Shown here: one piece after another, positions 1 to 9,175 of the stretch
How positions within the stretch are numbered: the stretch's first letter is position 1
How the letters are laid out: each line of letters begins with the position of its first letter
Source: Bdellovibrionales bacterium CG10_big_fil_rev_8_21_14_0_10_45_34
Lineage (GTDB): Bacteria; Bdellovibrionota; Bdellovibrionia; Bdellovibrionales; 1-14-0-10-45-34
Direction of reading: 5' to 3'
NCBI GenBank assembly: GCA_002778785.1
Contig: PEZS01000011.1
Span: forward strand, 186,001-250,000
DNA: 64,000 nucleotides
The notes under the pieces: model-generated
The model's database searches: none
What the model was told of the DNA's origin: nothing
The model's input: only the letters and a program-made list of their open reading frames with translations
Made by a program: the position numbers and the translations under genes

Positions 1-47
1 ATTAACTTACTCCAGTGGGACTATAATCCGAAACAATGAACACAGCG

Positions 48-959
48 TTATCTAGACTCTAAGGAAACAGGCTCAAGTCCCCATGCCTTAGACTCGTCGG
101 CCCACAAATCCAAGACTTTCTTTTTGACTTCAAGATTGATCGCTTCATTCAAACTGCGATCAACTTTTTTGAAATCTGACGACTCGTCAGAGATGCTGAG
201 TTTATTCGCCATCTCTTGAGTCCAGACGCAGGCACCCAAAGAAGATGTGTTCCATGCTAAATGTTTCACAAATTCCAACGAAAGCCACCAAACAGATGAA
301 CCAAGCGTTGTGGTCAAATTAGAAACGAAGCCTTCAAACAATTCAAAGTTTAGCTCATGATAAGCAGACTCGGCCTGCGTTGACGGATAATCTATCCTCC
401 AAATAGGAGGCCCTCTAAGCACTCGAAACGTTTTTGCTCCTGGAACCTCCAGCGCAACTTCAATGAAACCTGCACGACAATTCGCTCCGCAATAGCCCAC
501 GAGGAGCTTCTGATAAAAACCACGGGAGCCAGATCCTGTGAGTTTAAAGTTGCGGTTAAAAGACTTATCAAATCTCGACTTCAACTTACTTTCAATTTCG
601 TGAATGCTGATTATCCTAGGCTTATCAATATTTTGGCTGATCTCTGACCAATAAAACCAATTTGAATTTTTCTGTGATTCTGAAAGCGTTAACATTTCTT
701 TCTTGGCAAGTTCATAAGCGACTGCTGATTTTCGAATCAACTGTTCATAAAGAAAATCATCTTTCGACTGTTTCAAACGGTAAGGAACAAAGCCTTTTAT
801 ATGCGCCCTCCAAGTCTCATCATTCTCGGGCTTAACCAAGAACTGAACAGCCTTTTCAAAACGTGATAAGCAGCCACTAGTTTGTGAGTCGGCAAATGAA
901 GACTGAGAGACCAACATGCTCAGAGTAAGAATCATGTTTATGCAAAATGCTTTTTTCAT
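48..959 (-). CDS. Secreted protein of unknown function
   Basis: I do not recognise this gene. From the ATG at 959 it encodes about 303 residues with a clear signal peptide (MKKAFCINMILTLSMLVSQS, then SFADS), so the product is probably periplasmic or secreted. A further ATG at 977 overlaps the stop of the upstream gene, but the 959 start has an AAGG about 5 nt ahead and puts the signal peptide at the very N-terminus. The central part has a Cys pair (GYCGANC) suited to a disulfide. It lies 10 nt downstream of the L,D-transpeptidase gene on the same strand, so the two are probably one operon. A cell-wall role is only guilt by association. Confidence 0.7.
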   Translation of the reverse strand: MKKAFCINMILTLSMLVSQSSFADSQTSGCLSRFEKAVQFLVKPENDETWRAHIKGFVPYRLKQSKDDFLYEQLIRKSAVAYELAKKEMLTLSESQKNSNWFYWSEISQNIDKPRIISIHEIESKLKSRFDKSFNRNFKLTGSGSRGFYQKLLVGYCGANCRAGFIEVALEVPGAKTFRVLRGPPIWRIDYPSTQAESAYHELNFELFEGFVSNLTTTLGSSVWWLSLEFVKHLAWNTSSLGACVWTQEMANKLSISDESSDFKKVDRSLNEAINLEVKKKVLDLWADESKAWGLEPVSLESR

Positions 960-969
960 CTGCCTTCGT

Positions 970-2079
970 TTAATCATCTTGATTCACGATAATCAACAAC
1001 ACCTGCACACCCAGTTCCATAATGGGATTACCTGCGCCGTCGACATCCACTTGACCAACGACATTTGTTGCGCCGTTTTTAAAAGAAGAAAACTTTGGTA
1101 CCATCTTGCCCTTATAATTCTCAGTAATATTTTTGAAGAGTTCCTTCACATTTTCGAGCCCGATCCTAATACAGCCGTGGCTAGCCTGTCTCCCTAACTT
1201 GCCTTCGGCGACAACACCCTTCGGAACTCGATGCAGTGCCACTCCGGTACCCAAAACCCCACCGCCGCTTGTTTCGTAGAAGTATTTTAAGAACATCGCG
1301 TAGGGCATCTCGGCTTCATACTTTTTTGAAGTGTAATCCTTATACATTCTTTTTTGATCCAACTGAAAAACACCGCTTGGAGTATCGTACTGTTTTGCTA
1401 TTCCGGTTGAAACAAAAAACGAGTGCTCACGAACCCAAAAGTCGTTAGAACTTCCTTCGAGTGCGTTTAGGCCAGATCCCAGTTCGTCGATTGAAAGTCG
1501 TCTATAGATCCTCATTACCTGGGCCGTTTGACCTTCTTTAGCTTTGTTCACCCACATCACAACTGGGAAATAACTGATCGTTTCGGCTAGGCTCTCGGTC
1601 GAAACACGTAGATCTATTTGTTCATCAAGAATTATGTCTCCACCTGTGTACCAGGGCACCCGACTTTCTGCAATTTGGGTTCTTCGAGGATCATTGTATT
1701 TGAGAGTAGACTCACTCAAGATATTAGAACCGCCGCCAACATTTGCTGCGCCAGTAGCCGCTGCGCTTTCGCCCGCGTCAAGCTCATCACCCGCAGGCGA
1801 ACCAACTGTATCTTCATTAGCAAACTCTCTTTCAAAATATTCGCCGATTTCATCTTTGCCGAATTCTTCAAGGGCTGATGCATGACCTGCTGAAGTGAAC
1901 AAGTAAGCAAAGCAAACCACAAGAGCTGTAGCTAGCAAGCCACGAGCAACCAAAGGACAGATAAACTCGGTGGTCTGCTTTTGTAGATGAAGAAGAGTTT
2001 TTTTCTTTTCTAAACTCTCAGATGCAAAAAAGCGCATGCCCACTTTGTTCGGATTATTCTTCATTGAAAATGGATTCAT
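970..2079 (-). CDS. L,D-transpeptidase (YkuD domain), membrane-anchored or exported
   Basis: The product of about 369 residues carries the YkuD catalytic signature: a conserved His (ALHRVP, near 283) and S-H-G-C at about 300-303 followed by IRIG, with Cys303 the predicted nucleophile. The family forms 3-3 peptidoglycan cross-links or attaches proteins to the wall in the periplasm. A hydrophobic segment at about 45-66 would anchor or export it. It is followed by a low-complexity linker rich in Glu, Gly and Ala. I chose the ATG at 2079 because a GGGGAG ribosome-binding site stands 6 nt upstream; an in-frame ATG at 2151 would add 24 polar residues with no such site. It is first of a two-gene operon with the secreted protein ending at 48. 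Confidence 0.88.
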   Translation of the reverse strand: MNPFSMKNNPNKVGMRFFASESLEKKKTLLHLQKQTTEFICPLVARGLLATALVVCFAYLFTSAGHASALEEFGKDEIGEYFEREFANEDTVGSPAGDELDAGESAAATGAANVGGGSNILSESTLKYNDPRRTQIAESRVPWYTGGDIILDEQIDLRVSTESLAETISYFPVVMWVNKAKEGQTAQVMRIYRRLSIDELGSGLNALEGSSNDFWVREHSFFVSTGIAKQYDTPSGVFQLDQKRMYKDYTSKKYEAEMPYAMFLKYFYETSGGGVLGTGVALHRVPKGVVAEGKLGRQASHGCIRIGLENVKELFKNITENYKGKMVPKFSSFKNGATNVVGQVDVDGAGNPIMELGVQVLLIIVNQDD

Positions 2080-2176
2080 TGTTACTCCCCTAGGTTTCAT
2101 TAAAATATTGGTTTGTTTGTCTTTGTGATTTGTTTGACTAGGTCCCATCAATTCATTCGATGGATTTATTTGATCG

Positions 2177-2199
2177 CTCCATCAAATTCTTTGATGGAG
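2177..2199. terminator. Perfect 10-bp hairpin, possible terminator
   Basis: CTCCATCAAA and TTTGATGGAG are perfect inverted repeats around a 3-nt loop. The stem lies between the 3' end of the 565-aa gene (stop at 2257) and the start of the transpeptidase gene, both on the minus strand. Neither flank has a real U-tract; the plus side reads GTTTTATTTG. An imperfect direct copy of the GATGGA-TTTATTTGAT motif lies just before it. It could be a weak terminator or an operator. Confidence 0.4.
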
Positions 2200-2256
2200 G
2201 TTTTATTTGATAACTGTGTAAATTCCATTTTACCCAAGGCTCCTGTGCTATTTTTT

Positions 2257-3954
2257 TCATTTCCTGTAAAGGTAGAAAGCATCTTTGTAGTCTGGCACTA
2301 CAAGATATCGCGGCACCGTCTTTCCGTTCAATTTTGGATTAGCCGCTGCCATCTCTTTGACCAAAGGCTCAACAAGATAGCTCGTCGATTCACCGTTGCT
2401 GACCAATTTCGAGAGGGCAAAGTAGGCTTGTCCCGCTGAATTCATATCAAGGTGAATAGAACGATCACAACCGTAGGCCTGAAACACTCTCGCCATCACA
2501 TTTGGTGTGGCCGAAGAAAAGTAGGCAAAAACCAAAAATCTATCCGTTTCTGTCTCGATGATACAGGCCGCCGATCGCGGAGTTTCTTGTTTACTTTCCG
2601 CATTGCCGGACCAGTTACCAGGGCCCCATTGGGCAACGTATTTAGTCGGAGCTCCGATTGAATCTCTGCCGCCACCATCAACAAGAGCCACTCCATTTTG
2701 TCTTACGTAGAGGAGTTGCGAGTTTCTAACACTGTCCTCAACTGCCCACGTTTTTATATCCACCGCCCCGTCTCTTGTTACAAAGAACGTCGCCAAGTTG
2801 GGCTTGAGTGTGCTCATTAATAAACCAGACTCCATAAACCCATATTGATGACCGCTGTTAGACTTTGCTAAGTCACCATAAAGAAAAGCGGAATGTGCTG
2901 CTTGAAATCCTCCAGAAAAAGTCGCTTCAATTTTAGGTAATTTATCAAGTGGCGGCATTCCAGATGGGCGAAGGGGAAACAGCTTGTCAAAACCGTCGGG
3001 CCCTCCCTTACCATTTTTCACCTCATTGTGCGCGCGCTTTGACCACTCAACTCCGGGATGGTGAGTGCCATGAAACCAGCCCGCACTGAATGACTTCAAG
3101 TCTGCCGCCACCAAATGCACCATGCTGCCGCTTTCTGTCGAAGTTAGTTTTTTAACCTTGTCGGGATATGAACCCAAAATACTGGGGTCAATTAATTCTG
3201 GTACAACAACGCTTGCATAGAATCCTGAAAAGTTCTGAGCCTCATACCAGCGACCCGCTAACAAGTTCTTTTGTCGAACCTGAACGCCTAGGTGATGATT
3301 CTTAACTATGCTCCCTCTAAACTCCGAAGATACTGCCGCATCCGGTAGCGGAGCGTCTCCGTGCTGAACAGAATGCGATGACTTCTCGAGAACAGCTTCT
3401 TCTTCACTCCACTTTCGCATTGCGCTCAAAGAAGATTTTCCTAAGGCCAACAGCCCTTCGGCATAGTCAGAAGGCAGAACGCTTCGAATTTTTGTAGCAA
3501 CTAACTCAACCGTTGTGTTGTAACCATTCGTGGTTCTGCGTACATATACTCCGGCGTCACACGCTGGCTCGTAGGCCAAGTTAGTTTTCTCGGAATAGTT
3601 CTTCGCAAAACCTATGACGTCGGCAATGCAAGTCAAGGGCTGAGAATTTTCCTTTGCCAGCAAGAGACGATTGCCCTCAAGGATGAGTTCATCAGCTCCA
3701 AAAAGAGACTCCAAATGGATCGCAACCTTAGCCACGCCACCGTCAATCGCAAGAATATGGTTTTTGGGAAGAGAAGCCTCAAACGTCATTAACGTAATCT
3801 GATGACTACTCACTTCTACCTGTTGTGACTTTATATTTGACTGTAAACCAACTACAGAATCGACAGGCTTTTGTTGGGAAAAACAGATCGGCGCCACTAA
3901 AGTGGTAATCAGAAAATTTATTGCGTGTACAAATGGGTTTGTATGCTTCTTCAT
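2257..3954 (-). CDS. Secreted protein, possibly phosphodiester-glycosidase-like
   Basis: A 565-residue protein with an N-terminal signal peptide (hydrophobic run ending at about residue 26, ICFSQ). The C-terminal half has features that recall NAGPA/DUF2233-type phosphodiester glycosidases: FSGGFQAAHSAF, a later NGVALVDGG, and a terminal IHLDMNSAGQAYFAL resembling the family's conserved acidic/Asn segment. This likeness is by eye and weak. The N-terminal ~200 residues look like a separate domain with two or three Cys. The start ATG at 3954 is the only one that places the signal peptide at the N-terminus. Otherwise the function is unknown. Confidence 0.6.
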   Translation of the reverse strand: MKKHTNPFVHAINFLITTLVAPICFSQQKPVDSVVGLQSNIKSQQVEVSSHQITLMTFEASLPKNHILAIDGGVAKVAIHLESLFGADELILEGNRLLLAKENSQPLTCIADVIGFAKNYSEKTNLAYEPACDAGVYVRRTTNGYNTTVELVATKIRSVLPSDYAEGLLALGKSSLSAMRKWSEEEAVLEKSSHSVQHGDAPLPDAAVSSEFRGSIVKNHHLGVQVRQKNLLAGRWYEAQNFSGFYASVVVPELIDPSILGSYPDKVKKLTSTESGSMVHLVAADLKSFSAGWFHGTHHPGVEWSKRAHNEVKNGKGGPDGFDKLFPLRPSGMPPLDKLPKIEATFSGGFQAAHSAFLYGDLAKSNSGHQYGFMESGLLMSTLKPNLATFFVTRDGAVDIKTWAVEDSVRNSQLLYVRQNGVALVDGGGRDSIGAPTKYVAQWGPGNWSGNAESKQETPRSAACIIETETDRFLVFAYFSSATPNVMARVFQAYGCDRSIHLDMNSAGQAYFALSKLVSNGESTSYLVEPLVKEMAAANPKLNGKTVPRYLVVPDYKDAFYLYRK

Positions 3955-4383
3955 TACAGGTCCTTTTTCGAGCTATTTTCTGTTATTAAAATACGTTGTT
4001 CATTTTGTTAGCGGATAAGTTTTTCTTGAATTTACTTTTAAACATCAAAAAAGAGAGGTTCGACGCGTTCGAATGGGATGCAATTAATAGCAGGACTAAG
4101 AATGACGTTTTCACTGGAAACACCTCGCGAGGCGCATCACAAACCCAAGTAATTTTGCCTGGGAATTGCGGAGGCCAAACTGTATTAGGATTCATTGCGA
4201 ATATAAGGCACTTAGAGGTATTTAACAATGCGCGTTGTCAAAATTTGTCGGCGCCATGAACTTTGTACAAGGGAGGTCAGCGGAAATTTAAGGCTTCATC
4301 CTGAAAAAGTACCCGCGCTGTTCTTATCTCTTTTTGTTTATTCTCTTGCTATCGTTGAAATTATAGCAGCAGGGGCAGTCGCC
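3955..4383. other. Intergenic region without a supported gene
   Basis: About 430 bases between two minus-strand genes. Both strands have open stretches of about 80 codons, but they lack a convincing ribosome-binding site or any recognisable motif. No tRNA, repeat or strong terminator is evident. It presumably holds the promoter of the 565-aa gene. Confidence 0.5.
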
Positions 4384-5295
4384 TCAGCCGTGGCCCATGG
4401 TTTTTGAGCGGTTCACTTTGGCGTCTTTGTTTTTTTCGATAAATTCGACAATGAGGCCGGCAACGTCTTTTCCGGTAGTTCTTTCAATCCCCTCGAGACC
4501 CGGCGAAGAATTTACCTCGAGCACGAGCGGCCCATGATTTGATCTAATAATATCAACACCACAGACGTTAAGTCCCATCGCCTTAGCTGCTCTCACTGCC
4601 GTACTTCTTTCTTCAGGCGTTAGCTTTACCGTTTGAGCACTTCCGCCTCGGTGCAGGTTCGATCGAAACTCACCTTCTTTTGCCGTTCTCATCATCGCAG
4701 CAACAACCTTCTCACCAATCACAAAACAGCGGATATCGCTACCTCTCGACTCTTTAATAAACTCTTGAACCAGAAAGTGAGCATCTAACCCGCGAAAAGC
4801 TTCTATCACACTCTCAGCGGCTTTGTTGTTCTCAGCCAAGATAACACCCTTACCCTGCGTGCCTTCTAAAAGTTTAATCACAAGAGGAGCTCCCCCTACC
4901 AACTGAATCAGACTGTCCGTGTGCCGAGTTGAGTGGGCAAACCCTGTTACGGGCAAACCAATACCTTTTTTTGAAAGCAGCTGAAGGGCGCGAAGCTTAT
5001 CGCGAGACCGGGTAATCGCTACTGACTCGTTGAGTGGGAACACATGCATCATTTCGAACTGCCTCAAAACAGCTGTGCCGTAAAAAGTGACGGAGGCTCC
5101 AATGCGAGGGATAACTGCATCCATATCATCAAGAATGATGTCTTTAAACAAAACCGTCGGTCGATGTGAGGTGATATTCATGTAACACCTCAACGGGTCG
5201 ACGACCTCTACTTGGTGGTCCCGCCTCAAACACGCCTCCACCAATCGTTTTGTTGAGTAAAGCTCTTGATTGCGCGACATTATACAAATTTTCAT
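4384..5295 (-). CDS. rimK: RimK-family ATP-grasp ligase
   Basis: About 303 residues, matching the usual RimK length. RimK uses ATP to add glutamate residues to the C-terminus of ribosomal protein S6; homologues include LysX-type ligases. The N-terminus ([18 protein letters not shown]) is typical of RimK. The ATP-grasp core follows, with [17 protein letters not shown] near the middle and the Mg-binding segment [13 protein letters not shown] near the C-terminus. I chose the ATG at 5295 because it matches this conserved N-terminus; an in-frame TTG at 5322 only adds Lys-rich residues. It lies about 150 nt downstream of a retropepsin-like partner gene on the same strand, a pairing seen in other genomes with RimK. 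Confidence 0.9.
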   Translation of the reverse strand: MKICIMSRNQELYSTKRLVEACLRRDHQVEVVDPLRCYMNITSHRPTVLFKDIILDDMDAVIPRIGASVTFYGTAVLRQFEMMHVFPLNESVAITRSRDKLRALQLLSKKGIGLPVTGFAHSTRHTDSLIQLVGGAPLVIKLLEGTQGKGVILAENNKAAESVIEAFRGLDAHFLVQEFIKESRGSDIRCFVIGEKVVAAMMRTAKEGEFRSNLHRGGSAQTVKLTPEERSTAVRAAKAMGLNVCGVDIIRSNHGPLVLEVNSSPGLEGIERTTGKDVAGLIVEFIEKNKDAKVNRSKTMGHG

Positions 5296-5443
5296 CTTTA
5301 GGTTTCTCTTAGGTTTCTTCAAAATTCTCAGAACATGTTGTTTAATGAGACTTTTATCAGTTTAAAATATTTCGGTCGCACTTTTTCACGTAGCGCTCGG
5401 GAATCACCTTTTCCAAAAGGTAGCGCCCAAACGATATACGCAC

Positions 5444-5905
5444 TTACAAAGATTTCATCAAATAAGATCTAGCTGTATTGACGAGAAACCGCTTACGTAG
5501 AGCTTGGCGCCCAAGCAGCATTCGAAAACCCATGAGATCCCTATTGACAAGTGTCACTTCAGATTCAAATAACACAGGTCCTATCTGAATGGGAATTCTA
5601 ATCACTGGTCTCATAGTTTCATGACCGGAGGAACTTTTAATCTTTCGCACGTCGATCACTTTTGCCCGGACTTTCTTCTCTCCTTTTCGCGAATGCTGGG
5701 TTGGCAATATCTTAAATTCCACTTCGCGGCTCCGACCTTTGCCAATCCATTTGATTTCGCTGGCATGAAGAGCCGATGTTCTGGCCCCAGTATCTACTTT
5801 AGCCTTTATCGGCAGCCCAATAAGTGTGGGCAGGTAGACCCACTCGCGCCAACCACAAACTAACTCAGAAACTAATATTTCAGGGCGAGCGGAACGTTGC
5901 CTCAT
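5444..5905 (-). CDS. Retropepsin-like (Zn_protease/RimB-type) protein
   Basis: 153 residues of the family often annotated as ATP-dependent zinc protease (PF05618, COG4067). The signature KVDTGARTSALHA at about 36-48 contains the D-T-G triad of retropepsin-like aspartic proteases, and the C-terminal MGFRMLLGRQAL is also characteristic. Relatives are encoded beside rimK and are thought to act in the same ribosomal-modification pathway (RimB of the Pseudomonas rimABK system). The ATG at 5905 is preceded by GGAGCAAG, a good ribosome-binding site. It is the first gene of a likely two-gene operon with rimK. Confidence 0.85.
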   Translation of the reverse strand: MRQRSARPEILVSELVCGWREWVYLPTLIGLPIKAKVDTGARTSALHASEIKWIGKGRSREVEFKILPTQHSRKGEKKVRAKVIDVRKIKSSSGHETMRPVIRIPIQIGPVLFESEVTLVNRDLMGFRMLLGRQALRKRFLVNTARSYLMKSL

Positions 5906-6007
5906 CTTGCTCCTTTTGCCAAGATTAATAGAGGGTTAAGGAAAAATCACCCTGTCATGAAGGCGGGGTCCTGACCGAGGGCGCAAGTTGGCCTTAAGGA
6001 GTATCTG

Positions 6008-6067
6008 ATGAAAAAAAAATTCGTGGCTGTGGCTATTTCGTCAAACCTAGCAAGAAAAGGCAAATAA
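6008..6067 (+). CDS. 19-codon leader ORF coupled to the downstream gene
   Basis: A short ORF encoding MKKKFVAVAISSNLARKGK. It begins after an ideal AAGGAG sited 7 nt upstream of its ATG and ends in TAA a single base before the ATG of the acyltransferase-like gene at 6069. The main gene has no ribosome-binding site of its own other than sequence inside this ORF. It looks like a translational-coupling leader or a coupled micropeptide; a relic start of the main gene is an alternative. Confidence 0.55.
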   Translation: MKKKFVAVAISSNLARKGK

Positions 6068-6068
6068 T

Positions 6069-7784
6069 ATGAATTGGCAACAGCTCCTCATCTCATACTT
6101 TTTCTTAGTGACCCTGTCTCCAGCGGTGTGGGCTGAGGAATGCACGACCTTAGTCGAAAACGAAGTCGCGCGCGTGTATCAATGTGACCGACTAAAAATC
6201 GTTAAGATTGCCGGCTCACCATCTACCCGAGCTTCTCAGTTTGGTGCCCTCTTGCAAAAAGGGATCGTCTCATCAGTGCCGCTCACATTTTTTTCAGAAG
6301 CTCAGACTCGGGGACTTTCTCGGTTGAATCCCCTCAAGCGCTGGCTACTTACTGGCTACCTCACTTTTTGGAAGCATTTTCGGCTTTCTGAGGATCCAGA
6401 CGGTCTCACGGATGAGATGAAAATTCTCTCCGGCGCGTCGGGACTTGGGTGGGATCGCTTTAACTCTGCGATTAAAGCACCCGACGTCGGTGCCTTTGCA
6501 GCCGGCAACAACCCTCAGCATCAAACAGAAGAGCTGGGCTGCACGAGCATTTCGAAGCTAGGAGACGACGGCAGCTTCACCTTTGCACGCAATTTTGATT
6601 ACGACGGAATTGGTGTTTGGGACAAATCGCCATCCCTGTTTGTAAGTGTCCCTGAAGAAGGCTCAGCAGACCTTAAGGCACTCTCTATCGGAACAGACGG
6701 AGTCAATTTTTCCTCGATTAGCGGAATTAACGAAAGAGGAATCGGTCTTGTCGTCCACCAAGCCTACGCGAAGGTGGCAGAAGGAAAAGGCATTCCGCTT
6801 TATCTCATAGGTGAAGGCCTTCTACGAAAATCCGGCACCCTTGAAGAGGCTATCGAGTACTTGCGGCACCATCGCCCTCTACCAATTTGGTATTTCGTTT
6901 TATTTGATATTAATAGTAAAAAGTCCGTGGTTGTTGAGGCCGGCTCGCAGCACTTTGATGTTATCGAATCGAATACTGACTTTGCAAAGAGCAATCATAT
7001 GGGCGAGCTTGGACGCTCCCAATGGGAGACGGCTCGGCAATCAACTCTTTACAATTCGAATCTTCGAAGAGATTACGCATTGAACTCGCTTGCAGAGTTA
7101 AATTCTTTGAGCCCAGAGGGTGCGGCAGCCATACTCAGCCATCGAGCCTCTAAAGGGACCGGTGTCGAAATTCAAGATGATCTTATGAAGGGTGACACAC
7201 TTCAAACTCTCATTGTTCATGTGCCATCTAGCGGAGGCAATGCCGAGCTGTATGTATCTGCAGGTGAAGCCCCCGCCGCTAGCAGCAATTACCTCAAGTT
7301 TTCACTTGAAGGCTTATTTGAATTGCAGTCGAGCAGCACTTTTGACAAGGTCGATCTTGTTAAGAGAAGCCCTTATGAAAGAGATTTTGAAGTTCAACTT
7401 TCAAAGGCTATTGAAGAATGGCAGAGAGACCCAGATTCGCTACTCTCTGCTCCCAACTATTGGGGCGGCACCTCAATTGGCCGAGCCGTAGGAGCCTACG
7501 TTTATAGCAAAATGGGTCCGCGAGCTTACCTGGATTGGCTATCGGCTAAAGAAGTCTTGGGACTTGCCGACTCTAACGACGGCAGTTTGATTTTTATGAA
7601 AGTTATTTCGCTCTATCGATCAAGGATGCGTTCCGAATTTGAAGAGCTTGCTCACAAGTACTTGGCAAATGAAGATTCCAATAAAGAGTACAAAGAGATC
7701 GTTCAAAATCTTTTGAATAATAGCGAAGAACTGTTGCCAGAAGAAATTGGCTTCAGCTTTTCATCGGGTGATTTAAGATACTAG
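6069..7784 (+). CDS. Secreted C45-type Ntn-hydrolase (acyltransferase/amidohydrolase)
   Basis: 571 residues with a signal peptide (LLISYFFLVTLSPAVWA, cleaved near 22). The family (acyl-CoA:6-aminopenicillanate acyltransferase, peptidase family C45) self-cleaves to expose an N-terminal nucleophile Cys. The expected site is here: EELGCTSISK with Cys158, followed by FARNFDYDGIG and NERGIGLVVHQAY, both typical of the fold. The C-terminal ~170 residues after the Ntn domain are not recognised. The substrate is unknown; related enzymes cleave or form amide bonds of acylated amino acids, beta-lactams or lipids. Translation probably couples to the 19-codon ORF just upstream. It converges on the minus-strand gene ending at 7845. 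Confidence 0.78.
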   Translation: MNWQQLLISYFFLVTLSPAVWAEECTTLVENEVARVYQCDRLKIVKIAGSPSTRASQFGALLQKGIVSSVPLTFFSEAQTRGLSRLNPLKRWLLTGYLTFWKHFRLSEDPDGLTDEMKILSGASGLGWDRFNSAIKAPDVGAFAAGNNPQHQTEELGCTSISKLGDDGSFTFARNFDYDGIGVWDKSPSLFVSVPEEGSADLKALSIGTDGVNFSSISGINERGIGLVVHQAYAKVAEGKGIPLYLIGEGLLRKSGTLEEAIEYLRHHRPLPIWYFVLFDINSKKSVVVEAGSQHFDVIESNTDFAKSNHMGELGRSQWETARQSTLYNSNLRRDYALNSLAELNSLSPEGAAAILSHRASKGTGVEIQDDLMKGDTLQTLIVHVPSSGGNAELYVSAGEAPAASSNYLKFSLEGLFELQSSSTFDKVDLVKRSPYERDFEVQLSKAIEEWQRDPDSLLSAPNYWGGTSIGRAVGAYVYSKMGPRAYLDWLSAKEVLGLADSNDGSLIFMKVISLYRSRMRSEFEELAHKYLANEDSNKEYKEIVQNLLNNSEELLPEEIGFSFSSGDLRY

Positions 7785-7844
7785 AGGAATTTCTTTCACA
7801 CTATTTCCTGCCTTAGTCGCACTCCTGAGATACTAACGAGATGC

Positions 7845-8903
7845 TCAGTTTGCGCCACTTGATTCGCGGCGAGGGCTTGATGCCTTCTCTATCGAAAAAT
7901 GCACCGCTTGAAATTGAGGAGACTCTGAAGAGCTTTGCATATACTTGCAGGAACTTTTAATGCGTTCGGAGTTTTCGGAGTTCAATTTTTGTGATTCGAT
8001 AGTTTCTAATAAACCAATGCAACTGGATTTTGCTATCACAATGACGGTCTCTACTGGGTGCTTGGTGCCCGCCGACCAGTTACCCCTAATCTTTGCCTCA
8101 ACATTGGAGCGGTTGTGAGTTGCAGATATTTTGAGCAGTCTCTGAGCCTCATCATAACCCTCTTTTCCTGGCTTTATACAGCTCATTCTATTGAGTTGAT
8201 CGACAATAGTGTCAGCGGTTGAATCATAAATTGCATGCGCACAGCGAGAACCCTTCATCGCGCTACAAGTTGCAAGCAGCACATCACCATACTCATGTAT
8301 GGTGCTCGAACCTTCTTTTAGCATTTTGAGAATCCTGGTATGTGGCTTGGGACACGAGGAAGGAATTTGCTCCCAAGCCCACTCAGCAATCCCACCAATG
8401 AATGCTATAATGCCCCACTCATCGTCAGCCGCATGCGCCGATGGTAAAAGCATCTCAAACAACCTGACGGCTCGGCGTGATTTCAAAGCTGCCTCGATGG
8501 CAACGAGATGGCGCTCTAAGTCTCCGTTGTATTTAGCAATCAATCGGCCATTTATAAAAATCCGCTGAGCTTCACGCAGAAGCATAATCTTCGAATCTGC
8601 AAGCTGAAGCGAGACTTCTTCGCTTTTATTTTTGAGTTGCTTCGTCGTCACACTTGACAGAGCGAGCTCAAATTTCTGGTTGCCAAACCTCTTTTGAAAC
8701 TTTGGACTCATCCGTTCATAAGCCTCATCACCATAAGCAGAGGTGAGAATCTCTTTGAGAGTCTGTCCGTGAATCTCCGCGTAGTACTCCTTTATCAGCA
8801 CCTGCGTTGACTTTGTGCTCACAGTTTTGGCCATGGCGGGCACAAGAAGGAGAGCGAAAATAATTTGCACAGACAGTTTTATCGAAGATGTCGAGACTAG
8901 CAC
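7845..8903 (-). CDS. Secreted cysteine-containing protein of unknown function
   Basis: 352 residues with an N-terminal signal peptide (VQIIFALLLVPAMA, cleaved near 25). The first half is polar and probably helical. The second half has several Cys (SSCPK, ATCSAM, RCAHA, MSCIK, SSCIG, SSCKY) that may form disulfides in the periplasm. A hydrophobic stretch (GIIAFIGGIAEWAWEQI) precedes it. I do not recognise a family. It is a single gene in its direction, converging with the acyltransferase-like gene and divergent from the gene at 9176. Confidence 0.65.
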   Translation of the reverse strand: MLVSTSSIKLSVQIIFALLLVPAMAKTVSTKSTQVLIKEYYAEIHGQTLKEILTSAYGDEAYERMSPKFQKRFGNQKFELALSSVTTKQLKNKSEEVSLQLADSKIMLLREAQRIFINGRLIAKYNGDLERHLVAIEAALKSRRAVRLFEMLLPSAHAADDEWGIIAFIGGIAEWAWEQIPSSCPKPHTRILKMLKEGSSTIHEYGDVLLATCSAMKGSRCAHAIYDSTADTIVDQLNRMSCIKPGKEGYDEAQRLLKISATHNRSNVEAKIRGNWSAGTKHPVETVIVIAKSSCIGLLETIESQKLNSENSERIKSSCKYMQSSSESPQFQAVHFSIEKASSPRRESSGAN

Positions 8904-9175
8904 GAGTGCCTCCTTCTCAATATTTTCCTACTGTACTCCTGGGCAACCAACTCAAGAATCCGTATGTGGTTCAATCCAGCCCAAAGTCGATGGCACCACG
9001 TTTGCTGACTTGGTGCGGCCCAGTAGGTGATATGTAAAAATATTTCAACAGGGGCAATATTGTTTTCGTCCTCCATCAGAATTATGAGAAAACCCTGGCC
9101 CTCTATCCGACCTGTAGAGGCCGAAGGGGGAAGGTCGACGCAGAATACTAATTATCGCTCGAATCAAGGAACCAT

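Noticed and set aside
3986-4259. Two opposite open frames of 80-87 codons
   Set aside because: No ribosome-binding site or recognised motif on either strand.
5906-6007. Riboswitch upstream of the C45-type hydrolase gene
   Set aside because: The GC-rich leader does not match any aptamer I know; only the leader ORF is supported.
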